DNA of 64,000 bases from Pedobacter sp. ISL-64 (GCF_018613605.1 NZ_JAGGPU010000026.1:1-64000); one strand, 5' to 3'. Positions 9,519-19,277 are shown, counted from the first letter of the stretch. The notes: generated by a model not told the origin, from the letters alone. Made by a program: numbers and translations.

Positions 9519-10457
9519 TTAAACCAACTTCATTTCTACCAGTACATTATTCATGTTCCTTACGGCATCGGCACTTTTGTTAAATGCCGCTTGCTCATCT
9601 TCGGTTAATTTAAAATCGATGATTTTTTCCCAGCCGCTGCGGCCAATAATTACGGGTACACCTAAACATATATCTTCCTGTCCGTATTCTCCTTCAAGAG
9701 AAACGCAGCAGGTAAACAGTTTCTTCTCATCACGTAAAATTGCTTCAACCAATGCAGCGCCCGCGGCACCTGGTGCATACCAGGCCGAAGTACCGATTAA
9801 GCCTGTTAAAGTAGCACCACCAACCATGGTATCGGCTGCAACTTTATCAAGCGTAGCTTTATCCAATAAATTACTAACCGGTAAACTTTGGTAGGTAGCT
9901 AAACGGGTTAAAGGAATCATAGTAGTATCGCCATGGCCGCCAATTACAAAGCCCTGTAAATCGTTAGGGTTGCAATTTAAAGCTTGCGATAAATAAAATT
10001 TGAAACGGGCGCTATCTAACGTTCCACCCATGCCGATAATGCGGTTTTTAGGTAGACCCAAAGATTTTAAGGCCAGGTAAGTCATCGTATCCATTGGGTT
10101 ACTGATCACGATGAAGATGGCTTCTGGAGAGTATTTTAAAATATTTTCGGCAACACCTTTAACAATACCGGCATTAATGCCAATCAGTTCTTCGCGTGTC
10201 ATCCCTGGTTTGCGGGGCAAGCCTGAGGTAATTACCACCACATCAGAACCAGCAGTTTTACTGTAATCGCCGGTTACGCCGGTAATTTTAGTGTCGAAAC
10301 CCAAAAGGGTTGCGGTTTGCATCATGTCGATCGCTTTGCCTTCGGCAAAACCCTCTTTAATATCTAACAGGACAAGTTCGTTCGCTAATTCTTTGCGGGC
10401 AATATTATCTGCACAAGTAGCACCAACTGCACCTGCGCCAACAACCGTTACTTTCAT
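9519..10457 (-). CDS. mdh: Malate dehydrogenase
   Basis: NAD-dependent malate/oxaloacetate interconversion in the TCA cycle. 312 residues when started at the ATG at 10457 (MKVTVVGAGAVGATCAD), the usual start of LDH-like malate dehydrogenases; a longer in-frame extension upstream is Lys/Tyr/Phe-rich, unlike the family, and was not used. Seen: Rossmann GAGAVG, acidic residue in LLDIKEG, TSGLPRKPGMTREEL substrate loop with the Arg of MTR, ISNPMDTMTYLA, and the catalytic GGHGDTTMIPL. A divergent small gene starts 95 bp away. Confidence 0.97.
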   Translation of the reverse strand: MKVTVVGAGAVGATCADNIARKELANELVLLDIKEGFAEGKAIDMMQTATLLGFDTKITGVTGDYSKTAGSDVVVITSGLPRKPGMTREELIGINAGIVKGVAENILKYSPEAIFIVISNPMDTMTYLALKSLGLPKNRIIGMGGTLDSARFKFYLSQALNCNPNDLQGFVIGGHGDTTMIPLTRLATYQSLPVSNLLDKATLDKVAADTMVGGATLTGLIGTSAWYAPGAAGAALVEAILRDEKKLFTCCVSLEGEYGQEDICLGVPVIIGRSGWEKIIDFKLTEDEQAAFNKSADAVRNMNNVLVEMKLV

Positions 10458-10552
10458 ATATTTTATTTTAATGGTTTGCGTATCGTTAAATATTAATCGA
10501 AGGTAGAAATAAATATAAGGTTTAAAAATCCTTTTCAAAACTTTATAATTTG

Positions 10553-10783
10553 ATGATGGTTTACTTAATATGTTCCAAAGCAGAAGCATTAAAGCAATTG
10601 GATTATCGAACTGACCAATGCGATGATTATAGTTATGTAGCTGTAGGTCATCCTGATGAGAAATGCCTGTTTATTATGGTCTGCGAATCCAAAATGGAGG
10701 CAGATTTATTGGTGCATATTATAGAAATGTACAGGCAGAAAAGATATAATGTGACTGAATTGGTAAGTTTGGAACATTTTTAG
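10553..10783 (+). CDS. Small hypothetical protein
   Basis: 76 residues from the ATG at 10553 (a TTG lies directly before it, and a second ATG directly after). No family recognised. It has mixed alpha/beta character, three Cys residues and a balanced charged composition, which looks like a real small cytoplasmic protein rather than noise. It is divergent from mdh with about 95 bp between the starts. No signal peptide or membrane segment. Confidence 0.6.
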   Translation: MMVYLICSKAEALKQLDYRTDQCDDYSYVAVGHPDEKCLFIMVCESKMEADLLVHIIEMYRQKRYNVTELVSLEHF

Positions 10784-10843
10784 CAGTTTTCAATTGGCGG
10801 TTTTCAGCTTAAGGTGATGCGATGATTTTTACCGTTATTTTAA

Positions 10844-10993
10844 GAGGTTGTATCATAAATATAGATTTGTCATCCTGAGCCTGTCGAAGGACTTATTAAA
10901 TATTCTTTAAGGTGTTTCGACAGGCTCTCCGTAGGAGTCCTTTGGACAACATGATAGCATGTGGCTAAATTGTCTTTATGATACAATATCCTC
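10844..10993. mobile_element. MITE-like element with GAGGTTGTATCATAAA ends
   Basis: 150-bp element whose left end GAGGTTGTATCATAAA is an imperfect inverted repeat of the right end TTTATGATACAA..CCTC (the right end has three extra bases). It encloses a hairpin GAGCCTGTCGAAGG .. TTTCGACAGGCTC. The same terminal repeats bound 50673-51196. No transposase and no obvious target duplication were seen. The ends resemble those of some DDE insertion sequences, so a non-autonomous derivative is inferred. Confidence 0.65.
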
Positions 10994-11037
10994 AAAAGTA
11001 CTTTATTTACAATCGATCAACCAATATGTTTTAGTTT

Positions 11038-11133
11038 GGAAAGCAATTGCAGCAGCATTGATGTTAATTCAATCCCGCCCCGCTTCTGCCGATGAAAAAA
11101 ATCGGCATCTCGCTATGGTCGGGTTTAGGTGGC
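11038..11133 (-). repeat. Dispersed element, copy 2 (inverted)
   Basis: On the minus strand it reads GCCACCTAAACCCGA at one end and TTGCTTTCC at the other, 96 bp apart, with an ATCGGCA-type hairpin inside. A partial second copy with AAACCCGATTG and GGAAAGCG follows at about 11163-11220. The 10784-11459 gap otherwise shows no credible gene: the short frames there lie inside repeats. Confidence 0.8.
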
Positions 11134-11406
11134 AGCCATTGTGCTATGATCTTTGGTAAATAAACCCGATTGCAGTGGTAGCTGCCGGCTTCACGCCGGC
11201 ACTACAAACGGAAAGCGTGGCTGAAAAGCCCGATGAAAAACCGAACCACTCATTTCAAAAAAAAATAAAACGGTCAAAAAAGAACAGACTTGATAATGAG
11301 TTCGGGATTAATACTTTAAAAAAACCTATCAGGTTTTTAAAATCTGATAGGTTTGATCGTCATATTTTTGTTGATAAAATCTGACAAAACCACCTGTCAA
11401 AATTCT

Positions 11407-11414
11407 TATTTTTG
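11407..11414 (+). promoter_or_regulatory. dnaE promoter, -7 box TATTTTTG
   Basis: An exact TAnnTTTG match, identical to the boxes of gyrB and dnaN. It overlaps an in-frame TTG at 11412 that could otherwise be taken as the dnaE start, which is why the ATG at 11460 is preferred. Confidence 0.7.
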
Positions 11415-11459
11415 AAGAACCGTTATTATTCTCAAACGGTTAATTCTTTACCGCACAAT

Positions 11460-14400
11460 ATGTACTTAATTTTTGATACTGAAACCACTGGTTTGCCACG
11501 TAATTATAACGCACCTATTACCGATACGGATAATTGGCCGCGTTGTATACAAATTGCATGGCAATTGCATGATGAGATGGGGAGATTGGTTGAACATCAG
11601 GACTATCTGGTTAAACCAGAGGGATTTAATATTCCGTACGATGCAGAAAGGATTCACGGGATTTCTACTGAACTGGCTGCCGAACAAGGTATTGGGTTTG
11701 AGGAAATGCTGGCCAAGTTTAATGAAGTATTAAACAAAGCTAAGTTTGTTGTAGGCCAGAATGTCGGCTTCGATGTGAACATTATGGGTTGTGAGTTTCA
11801 CCGTTTTGGTGTGGCTAACCGTTTGGCAGAAATACCTGTATTAGATACCTGTACCGAAGTTACCGCCCAGCTTTTACAATTACCCGGCGGTAGGGGCGGA
11901 AGGTTTAAACTGCCAACCTTAACCGAGTTACATGCTTATTTGTTTGGTGTTCCTTTTAACGAGGCCCACAATGCAACTGCTGATGTGGAAGCAACCACGC
12001 GTTGTTTCTTAGAACTGGTAAAAAGAGAGGTTTTTAAAAAGGAAGAATTACAGGTTGACGTTGAATATTTTCCTCGTTTTAGAGAGGTAAACCCAGCTAC
12101 GATTGAAGGAGTTGGTTTAAAACACATCAATTTAAAAGCTGCTTCTGATGAAATCCGCAAGCGTTTACAAAAAGCCGAAGGCGGAGGAATTTCCAAACAG
12201 GAACTTGCGGGGAATAAACAAGAGCTTGCAGCAGCAACTTTTGTGCATTTGCATAACCATACCCAGTTTTCGGTACTTCAAAGTACCATTAGTATTCCAG
12301 ATTTGATAAAAGCTGCGGCAGCACAAAAAATGCAGGCGGTAGCCATGACCGATCATGCAAATATGATGGGGGCTTTCCATTTTGTAAACCATGTTTTAAA
12401 TCATAACAAAGCTGCCGAAGCAAAAAATGCTGTCGCAATTGAGGCAGGCGAGCGCCCAACGGAAGTGGTAATGACACCGATTGTTGGGGTAGAATTTTTT
12501 GTTTGTGGCAATCATCTCGATCGGACAGCAAAAGATAATGGTTACCAGATGGTGTTGCTGGCGAAGAACAAAAAAGGCTATCACAATTTAGCTAAAATGT
12601 CTTCTATCGCTTATACCAAAGGTTTTTACTATGTGCCACGTATCGATAGGCAGGTGATTGAACAGTATAAAGATGATATTATCGTTTTATCCGGTAACCT
12701 TTCGGGGGAGATTTCTAATAAACTCTTAAACATGGGTGAGAGCCAGGCCGAAGAAGCTTTGATCTGGTGGAAAAACATGTTTGGCGATGATTTCTATGTA
12801 GAGGTAATGCGCCACAATCAAGAAGATGAAGACCGTGTAAACGAATCGTTGATTGCTTTGGCGCGCAAACACGAGGTTAAATTGGTAGCCACCAATAATA
12901 CCTATTACATTAACAAAAAGGATGCGAATGCGCACGATATTTTGCTTTGTGTAAAAGATGGCGAAAAACAGGCGACACCAATTGGCCGTGGCCGCGGTTA
13001 CCGTTATGGTTTGCCCAATCAAGAATATTATTTCAAATCTGGTGATGAAATGAAATCGCTTTTTGCCGATTTGCCTGAGGCGATTGTAAATATTAAAGAA
13101 ATTGTAGATAAGATCGAAATCTACAAACTTGCCCGCGAAGTACTCTTACCTAAATTCGACATTCCTAACGAATTTTTGGTTGCTGAGGATGAAGCCGACG
13201 GTGGAAAACGCGGTGAGAATAAATTTTTACGGCACCTTACCTACGAGGGCGCCAAGAAACGTTATGGCGTATTAACCCCTGAAATTACTGAGCGATTAGA
13301 TTTCGAATTGCAAACCATCGAGAAAACAGGTTATCCGGGTTATTTCCTAATTGTACAGGATTTTATTGCAGAAGCCCGCCGAAGAGATGTTTCTGTAGGC
13401 CCTGGCCGTGGTTCTGCAGCCGGATCGGTGGTTGCTTATTGTTTGTGGATCACGAATATAGATCCTATTAAGTACGATCTCCTTTTCGAGCGTTTCTTAA
13501 ATCCCGATCGTGTATCCATGCCCGATATTGATATCGATTTTGATGATGAGGGCCGTGGCCGTGTAATGGAATACGTAATTAATAAATACGGTTCCAGCCA
13601 GGTGGCGCAGATTATCACTTACGGAACCATGGCTGCCAAATCTTCTATCCGCGATACAGCAAGGGTATTGGATTTACCACTTTTTGAAGCAGATAAGATT
13701 GCCAAGCTGATTCCAAACATGAAGCTCGCCAAAATCTTCACGCTGGATGAAAAAACCTTGAAAGAATCTTTGCGCCCTGATGAATATGAACGCGTTGTTG
13801 AATTGAAAAACCTTGGCGCATTAAAAGATTTGAGTGCCGAGACCATTCAACAGGCACAGATTTTAGAAGGCTCTTTACGGAACACCGGTATCCATGCTTG
13901 CGGGGTAATTATTACGCCAAGCGATATTACCAATTTCGTTCCTGTTTCTACTGCAAAAGATTCTGATTTATATGTTACCCAATTTGATAACTCGGTTGTA
14001 GAAAGCGCGGGTTTATTAAAGATGGACTTTTTGGGCTTAAAAACCCTTACCCTGATAAAAGATACTGTAAAACTGGTTAAAAAACGGTTTGGTATCGATC
14101 TCGATCCGGATACTTTTCCAATCGACGATGTATTAACCTATGAGCTTTTCCAGCGTGGTGAAACCATTGGGATTTTCCAATACGAGAGTCCTGGGATGCA
14201 GAAATACATGAAGGAACTAAAACCAACGGTTTTTGACGATTTAATTGCGATGAACGCATTATATCGCCCGGGACCAATGGAGTACATCCCGAGTTTCGTT
14301 CGTCGTAAAAATGGCGAAGAAGAAATTAAATACGATTTAGATGCCTGCGAAGAATATTTAAAGGAAACCTACGGAATTACCGTTTATCAGGAGCAGGTAA

Positions 14401-15893
14401 TGCTTTTATCGCAGAAACTGGCTGGATTTACCAAAGGTGAGGCCGACGTACTGCGTAAGGCGATGGGTAAGAAACAGAAAGACGTTCTGGATAAAATGAA
14501 ACCAAAGTTTGTGAAACAAGCGGCCGAGAAAGGTCATGATGCCACAACTCTGGAAAAAATATGGAAAGATTGGGAAGCATTTGCATCTTACGCTTTTAAT
14601 AAATCGCACTCTACCTGTTATGCATGGATTGCCTATCAAACAGCCTACTTAAAGGCACATTATCCTGCTGAATATATGGCTGCTGTACTATCCAATAACA
14701 TGAGCGATATTAAACAGGTAGCTTTCTTTATGGAAGAATGTCGCCAGATGAGTGTTACAGTATTAGGTCCAGATGTGAACGAATCCGATCTCAAATTCTC
14801 GGTAAATGCCAAAGGCGAAGTCCGTTTTGGAATGTCGGCAGTAAAAGGTGTGGGCGAAAAGGCGGTAGAAAGCATTATTGAAGAAAGATTAACTAACGGG
14901 CATTATAATAGTGTTTACGATTTTGCCAAAAGATCTAACACCCGTATCGTAAATAAAAAAGCTTACGAGAGTTTTGTATACAGTGGTGCTTTCGATGCTT
15001 TTGGAGGACACAGAGCACAGTATTTTTATATCGGCCCGAACGACAAAATGAATGGCATTGAAAAGATTATTAAATATGCCAACGATTTTCAGAATAATGA
15101 AAGTACGTCGCAAGCTTCCTTATTCGGAGGCTCTAAAGCCGATCTTATTTTAGAACCAAGTTTGCCAGTTTCGCCAGAATGGGCATTAATGGATAGGTTA
15201 AAATACGAGAAAGATGCTATTGGGATTTTCCTTTCTGGCCACCCTTTAGATAATTATAAACTCGAACTCGATAAATTCTGTACCCATGGCGTTAAACAGT
15301 TGAGTATCATCAATAAGGTACGTATGGGCGATAACAACGAAGAGGTTTTGGCTGAATTCGAAAAGCTGAAAAACCGTGAGCTCTGCGTAGGCGGACTTGT
15401 GGTAACCGCATCACAGCGGATTACCAAAACGGGTAAGCCATTTGGTACTTTTGTTTTTGAAGATTATGACGATGCAAGTGAAATGGCCTTGTTCGGAGAA
15501 GATTTTTTAAAATTTAAATCGTTTTTAACTGAAGGATATTTCTTGCAGATTAGAGGCAGGGTTGGTGAACGTTTCGGTAAAGCTGGAGATTGGGAGTTTA
15601 AAATCACCGCAATTAACTTGATGTCTGAATTGAGAGATAAATTAGCTAAAAGTTTAACTATCCAGGTGCCGATTGAGCGGGTTAACGACCAGCTGATGCG
15701 CGAGATTGAAGCCATATTAGCAGACAATAAGGCAAACTCCGAGCAACAAAACTGCCAACTTAACTTCGCTATTTTTGATCGGGAAAAGGAGATTATGTTG
15801 GATATGCCATCCAAAAATCTTAAAATAAATCCAAACAATAAGTTTTTAGAACAATTACTCGGGCTTAATGTTGTAAATTACAAGTTAAACTAA
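11460..15893 (+). CDS. dnaE: DNA polymerase III alpha subunit with N-terminal exonuclease
   Basis: Replicative polymerase, 1477 residues from the ATG at 11460. Order of domains: DEDDh 3'-5' exonuclease (about 1-190; D6-x-E8 in FDTETTG, D105 in GFDVNIM, H170 and D175 in HNATADVE); a linker; PHP domain (from about 260, HLHNH 263-267); polymerase core with PDIDIDF (688-694); helix-hairpin-helix; C-terminal OB fold. The proofreader is normally a separate DnaQ, so this is a fused replicase. The PHP domain has lost several expected metal ligands (SVLQS for SLLDG, YQMVLL for YHLVLL, ATNNTYY for ATNDVHY), consistent with proofreading by the fused exonuclease. The next gene, trxA, has its own promoter. 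Confidence 0.96.
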   Translation: MYLIFDTETTGLPRNYNAPITDTDNWPRCIQIAWQLHDEMGRLVEHQDYLVKPEGFNIPYDAERIHGISTELAAEQGIGFEEMLAKFNEVLNKAKFVVGQNVGFDVNIMGCEFHRFGVANRLAEIPVLDTCTEVTAQLLQLPGGRGGRFKLPTLTELHAYLFGVPFNEAHNATADVEATTRCFLELVKREVFKKEELQVDVEYFPRFREVNPATIEGVGLKHINLKAASDEIRKRLQKAEGGGISKQELAGNKQELAAATFVHLHNHTQFSVLQSTISIPDLIKAAAAQKMQAVAMTDHANMMGAFHFVNHVLNHNKAAEAKNAVAIEAGERPTEVVMTPIVGVEFFVCGNHLDRTAKDNGYQMVLLAKNKKGYHNLAKMSSIAYTKGFYYVPRIDRQVIEQYKDDIIVLSGNLSGEISNKLLNMGESQAEEALIWWKNMFGDDFYVEVMRHNQEDEDRVNESLIALARKHEVKLVATNNTYYINKKDANAHDILLCVKDGEKQATPIGRGRGYRYGLPNQEYYFKSGDEMKSLFADLPEAIVNIKEIVDKIEIYKLAREVLLPKFDIPNEFLVAEDEADGGKRGENKFLRHLTYEGAKKRYGVLTPEITERLDFELQTIEKTGYPGYFLIVQDFIAEARRRDVSVGPGRGSAAGSVVAYCLWITNIDPIKYDLLFERFLNPDRVSMPDIDIDFDDEGRGRVMEYVINKYGSSQVAQIITYGTMAAKSSIRDTARVLDLPLFEADKIAKLIPNMKLAKIFTLDEKTLKESLRPDEYERVVELKNLGALKDLSAETIQQAQILEGSLRNTGIHACGVIITPSDITNFVPVSTAKDSDLYVTQFDNSVVESAGLLKMDFLGLKTLTLIKDTVKLVKKRFGIDLDPDTFPIDDVLTYELFQRGETIGIFQYESPGMQKYMKELKPTVFDDLIAMNALYRPGPMEYIPSFVRRKNGEEEIKYDLDACEEYLKETYGITVYQEQVMLLSQKLAGFTKGEADVLRKAMGKKQKDVLDKMKPKFVKQAAEKGHDATTLEKIWKDWEAFASYAFNKSHSTCYAWIAYQTAYLKAHYPAEYMAAVLSNNMSDIKQVAFFMEECRQMSVTVLGPDVNESDLKFSVNAKGEVRFGMSAVKGVGEKAVESIIEERLTNGHYNSVYDFAKRSNTRIVNKKAYESFVYSGAFDAFGGHRAQYFYIGPNDKMNGIEKIIKYANDFQNNESTSQASLFGGSKADLILEPSLPVSPEWALMDRLKYEKDAIGIFLSGHPLDNYKLELDKFCTHGVKQLSIINKVRMGDNNEEVLAEFEKLKNRELCVGGLVVTASQRITKTGKPFGTFVFEDYDDASEMALFGEDFLKFKSFLTEGYFLQIRGRVGERFGKAGDWEFKITAINLMSELRDKLAKSLTIQVPIERVNDQLMREIEAILADNKANSEQQNCQLNFAIFDREKEIMLDMPSKNLKINPNNKFLEQLLGLNVVNYKLN

Positions 15894-15913
15894 GGTGTAA
15901 GGCGGTCTTGAGG

Positions 15914-15976
15914 CGTCATACTGAATTTAATTTCAGCATCTTAAATGGTAGACCCTGAAACAAGTTCAGGGTGACG
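15914..15976. repeat. CGTCAT..GTGACG dispersed hairpin element
   Basis: Begins CGTCATACTGAA, contains TTTCAGCATCTT and ends CCTGAA..TTCAGGGTGACG. It occupies most of the dnaE-trxA gap. Confidence 0.8.
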
Positions 15977-16023
15977 TGCGGATAAAAGAGTTTACCTAAT
16001 GTCAAATTGACACTACAGATGGG

Positions 16024-16052
16024 TTGGCATTACAATTGAATACATATATTTG
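16024..16052 (+). promoter_or_regulatory. trxA promoter (TTG, N18, TATATTTG)
   Basis: A -33 TTG at 16024-16026 is separated by 18 nt from an exact TAnnTTTG box at 16045-16052. The ATG of trxA follows 19 nt later. An in-frame TTG at 16050 lies inside the -7 box and cannot be the start if this promoter is used. Confidence 0.75.
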
Positions 16053-16070
16053 AACATAAAAAAAATAATT

Positions 16071-16391
16071 ATGGCATTAGAAATCACAGATGCAAACTTC
16101 GAGGAGCTTGTATTAAAATCAGATAAACCCGTATTAGTAGATTTTTGGGCAGAATGGTGTGGCCCTTGTCGCATGGTTGGTCCAGTAGTAGAAGAAATCG
16201 CTAAAGAATATGATGGAAAAGCGGTAGTTGGAAAAGTAAACGTTGATAACAACCCTCAAATTTCAATGCAGTTTGGTATCCGTAACATCCCGGCTTTATT
16301 ATACTTTAAAGATGGTCAGGTTGTTGACAAACAAGTTGGTGCTGTTCCAAAATCAGTATTAGCAGAAAAATTAAACAAGCAATTAGCCTAG
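16071..16391 (+). CDS. trxA: Thioredoxin
   Basis: 106-residue cytoplasmic thioredoxin that reduces protein disulfides, recharged by thioredoxin reductase. The active site WCGPC is at C30/C33, the conserved cis-proline lies in RNIPALLYF, and the length is typical. The ATG at 16071 gives the standard [13 protein letters not shown] start. It is a single-gene transcript with its own promoter and terminator. Confidence 0.97.
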   Translation: MALEITDANFEELVLKSDKPVLVDFWAEWCGPCRMVGPVVEEIAKEYDGKAVVGKVNVDNNPQISMQFGIRNIPALLYFKDGQVVDKQVGAVPKSVLAEKLNKQLA

Positions 16392-16440
16392 TTTAAGCTT
16401 AAAGCAGAAAAACCAAAGCCTAAAGGCTTGTAACATATTT

Positions 16441-16477
16441 AAAACCCAAGTTCATTTGATGGATTTGGGTTTTTTAT
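16441..16477 (+). terminator. Terminator after trxA
   Basis: Stem AAACCCAA / TTGGGTTT followed by a run of T. The loop contains the spurious ATG at 16456 that would extend the next gene. Confidence 0.88.
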
Positions 16478-16518
16478 TGCAAACTTATTTTTGTTTCTTT
16501 AATAAAAAACTAACAATC

Positions 16519-17757
16519 ATGTCTATTAACCTATTTAACAATAAAACTTTAGGTATTTTATTGGCAGGTTTAGCCCTAAACTGTGCAAATATTGCATGTG
16601 TATCGGCGCAGAACCCTGTTGAAACCAACGAACCATCAGCAGATTATAAGCCAGCATTTGCCGGGCAGACCCGAATTGGAGGAGTAAAAACCAAAACGCC
16701 TCTGGATATCACGATTATTAATGAAAAGTTAGAAAATCCTTGGGCCATTTCAGTTCTTCCAAACGGTGGTTTTTTAATTACACAAAAACAGGGTACAATG
16801 GTGATCCTTACTCCTGATGGGAAATTAAGCAAAAAGATAACCGGTTTACCTAAGGTAGATCCATCTGGCCAGGGAGGTTTATTAGATGTAACTTTAGATC
16901 CAAACTTTGCTAAAAACAGAATGATTTATTGGGCTTATTCAGAGCCACAGGATAAAGGTGTGTTACTGGCTATTGCCAAAGGTAAATTAGCAGCTAATGA
17001 AACTACAATAGAAAACCAAACCATTATTTACCGCGCTACGCCAGCTTACGGCGGTAAACTTCAATACGGTTCGAGAATTGTCTTCGATAAGAATGGTAAT
17101 TTATTTGTAAGCACTGGCGAACGTTCTGGTAACGATATCAGAATTCAGGCACAATATTTAAATTCTTCTTTGGGTAAAATCTTACACCTTACCACTAATG
17201 GTAAAGCTGTGGCGAACGGACCATTTGCTGGCAAAGCAGATGCAAAACCAGAAATTTATGCCTATGGATTGCGAAATCCAGATGGTTTAGCCATTAATCC
17301 TTTAACCGGTGATTTATGGGAAGCCGAATTTGGTCCTAAAGGTGGCGATGAGGTGAATATTATTAAACCAGGCAAAAATTATGGCTGGCCAATTATTACC
17401 TACGGAACAGAATACAGTGGTAAAAAGGTAGGTGATGGTATTCAACAGAAAGATGGCATGGAGCAACCTATTTATTATTGGAACCCAAGTATTTCGCCTG
17501 GCTGTATTGCGTTTTATAACAGCAATAGTATCGCCGAATGGAAAGGAAATTTGTTTGTAGGTGGCTTGGGTGGTTCGCATATTATCAGATTGGTAATAAA
17601 AGATGATAAAATTGTTGGTGAAGAGCGATTACTGGAAGGTAAAGGCGAACGTTTCCGTGATATGGTAGAAGGTAAAGACGGGGCGCTTTATTCTGTAACC
17701 GATAATGGTCATTTGTTTAGAATAGCTAGAAGTAAGTTAAGTAATTATAAAATATAG
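16519..17757 (+). CDS. PQQ-type sugar dehydrogenase (Asd/YliI family), exported
   Basis: 412 residues from the ATG at 16519. Signal peptide with cleavage around VSA-Q, then a six-bladed beta-propeller of the soluble glucose/aldose dehydrogenase family: ENPWAISVLPNGGFLITQKQG, GGLLDVTLDPNFAKNRMIYWAYSEP, GSRIVFDKNGNLFVSTGER, YGLRNPDGLAINPLTGDLWEAEFGPKGGDEVN, NYGWP and SPGCIAFY match the family at its conserved blades. Members oxidise aldoses using PQQ in the periplasm, but no PQQ biosynthesis genes are in the window. The upstream in-frame ATG at 16456 lies in the trxA terminator and was rejected. Confidence 0.9.
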   Translation: MSINLFNNKTLGILLAGLALNCANIACVSAQNPVETNEPSADYKPAFAGQTRIGGVKTKTPLDITIINEKLENPWAISVLPNGGFLITQKQGTMVILTPDGKLSKKITGLPKVDPSGQGGLLDVTLDPNFAKNRMIYWAYSEPQDKGVLLAIAKGKLAANETTIENQTIIYRATPAYGGKLQYGSRIVFDKNGNLFVSTGERSGNDIRIQAQYLNSSLGKILHLTTNGKAVANGPFAGKADAKPEIYAYGLRNPDGLAINPLTGDLWEAEFGPKGGDEVNIIKPGKNYGWPIITYGTEYSGKKVGDGIQQKDGMEQPIYYWNPSISPGCIAFYNSNSIAEWKGNLFVGGLGGSHIIRLVIKDDKIVGEERLLEGKGERFRDMVEGKDGALYSVTDNGHLFRIARSKLSNYKI

Positions 17758-17791
17758 ATCCCGGATTCATTTATTGAGCTCGGGATTTTTT
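17758..17791 (+). terminator. Terminator after the sugar dehydrogenase
   Basis: Stem ATCCCG / CGGGAT followed by TTTTTTG, directly at the TAG stop codon. Confidence 0.82.
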
Positions 17792-18293
17792 GTTTAGTCG
17801 GATTATTAGTGTTTTGGAAATGTGGGGTTTTGCTTTTCATCGGGGTTTTAAGGGCGGGGCGGTTAAAATTATATGAACTTATTCGGAAAGGTGCTTTAGT
17901 AGTGCTTGGGTTTGTTCAGTCCTGCTGTTCACTGTAGCCCTCATACTTCGGGGCTGCCGCTGCCATCAGGTTTAAATTACTTAGGTTTAGTGGTACTTGG
18001 GCTGGGTTGCTTTCTGGCGTTGATTACTCCCCTCCTTGTTTTAAGGAGGAGTGCCCGCAGGGCGGGGTGGTTAGCGTTAGGGATTGTAAGGGTTCAGTAC
18101 CGATCCTTCATCGGTACCGGAGCGTAGCGCAGCCCTGGAAAGCCCGCCCCTTGCGTAGCTTGGGGAACGCCCATATCAATTTGCAGTCTGCAATTCACAG
18201 TTTGTAGTTAGCCGGCGCTTAGGCCTTTGAAACTTCGAAAGTCTTGGGTAGTTTTTTAATTTTTTTTAATAAATCTTTTATTAGCTTTACCAT
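17792..18293. repeat. Repeat-rich intergenic region, no gene seen
   Basis: 500 bp with no credible gene. It contains GC-rich stretches unlike the neighbours and several hairpins: CTCCTTGTTTTAAGGAG (18028-18044), GGTACCGATC..ATCGGTACC (18098-18119) and GCCCTCATACTTCGGGGC (17937-17954). The phrase CAGGTTTAAATTACTTAGG recurs near 27872, and related TTAAGTACTTAGGGC is at 33723. Two overlapping frames here have repetitive, low-quality translations and were not called. Confidence 0.7.
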
Positions 18294-19211
18294 ATGCAGG
18301 CTGTAAACTACGAAAACGAAACAAGCTATGGTAATTTAGAATTGCTTGCACAGCAAGTGGTAGAAGGTTTTATCACCGGGCTGCATAAAAGCCCATTTCA
18401 TGGCTTTTCGGTCGAATTTGCAGAGCACCGCCAGTATAATAATGGTGATAATGTTAAAAATATCGACTGGAAGTTATATGCCAAAACCGATAAACTTTAC
18501 AGCAAACGTTTCGAAGAAGAAACCAATTTGCGCTGCCAGTTTGTGATTGATGTGTCCTCATCAATGTACTTTCCTGAACCTAAAAATAACAAACTGATTT
18601 TCTCGATACAGGCTGCTGCATCTTTGATGTACCTGTTGAAGAAACAGCGTGATGCTTTCGGATTAAGCTTATTTACAGATGAAATACTGTTGAATTCGCC
18701 AGCAAAGTCGACTACCTTACATCAGAAATATCTGTTTACACAATTGGAAGAGCTGTTACATAAACCCAAGGTAAATGCACAGACTAATTTAAGCGAAGCT
18801 TTGCACCAGGTGGCCGAATTGATTCATAAACGCTCATTGGTAATTGTTTTTAGCGATCTTTTTAATACACAAACAAGCATAGATAAAACGGACGAGTTTT
18901 TTGATGCTTTGCAGCATTTAAAATTCAACAAACATGAAGTGGTGGTTTTTAACGTGGTAGATAAATCAAAAGAAGTCGATTTCAATTTTGAAAACCGCCC
19001 ATACCAGTTTATTGATATGGAAACCGGCGAAACGATTAAAGTACATACCAATCAGGTAAAGGAAAATTATACAGCGGCGGTTTCCTCGTATCGACAGCAG
19101 ATTGCGCTAAAATGCGCCCAATATAAAATCGACTTAATTGATGCAGATATGAACGATGGGTTTTACCCTGTCCTTCAGTCTTACTTAATCAAAAGGCAAA
19201 AATTAGGCTAA
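18294..19211 (+). CDS. DUF58 domain protein
   Basis: 305 residues, cytoplasmic. The DUF58 hallmark GFSVEFAEHRQYNNGDNVKN followed by IDWKLYAKTDKLYSKRFEEE is present at about 45-80, then a VWA-like fold with a MIDAS-type start (FVIDVSSSM, about 85) and VIVFSDLF. DUF58 proteins usually accompany MoxR AAA+ ATPases in chaperone-like modules, but no MoxR is adjacent here. The start is the ATG at 18294. The peroxiredoxin gene begins 66 bp downstream and may be on the same transcript. Confidence 0.9.
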   Translation: MQAVNYENETSYGNLELLAQQVVEGFITGLHKSPFHGFSVEFAEHRQYNNGDNVKNIDWKLYAKTDKLYSKRFEEETNLRCQFVIDVSSSMYFPEPKNNKLIFSIQAAASLMYLLKKQRDAFGLSLFTDEILLNSPAKSTTLHQKYLFTQLEELLHKPKVNAQTNLSEALHQVAELIHKRSLVIVFSDLFNTQTSIDKTDEFFDALQHLKFNKHEVVVFNVVDKSKEVDFNFENRPYQFIDMETGETIKVHTNQVKENYTAAVSSYRQQIALKCAQYKIDLIDADMNDGFYPVLQSYLIKRQKLG

Positions 19212-19277
19212 AATTTGTTGCAAACAACACAGATTCAGCGTTGTTTATTAAATGATTTAAATTTTAAACTCCTTAAT

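Noticed and set aside
10458-10589. Longer N-terminus of malate dehydrogenase
   Set aside because: The 44 extra residues are Lys/Tyr/Phe-rich and unlike the family; MKVTVVGAG is the usual start.
10959-11384. Two frames before dnaE
   Set aside because: Both overlap TIR and GCCACC repeats; the translations are low quality and unlike any family.
17906-18207. Two overlapping frames before the DUF58 gene
   Set aside because: They sit in hairpin-rich repeats, Arg/Gly/Pro-rich, with no domain.
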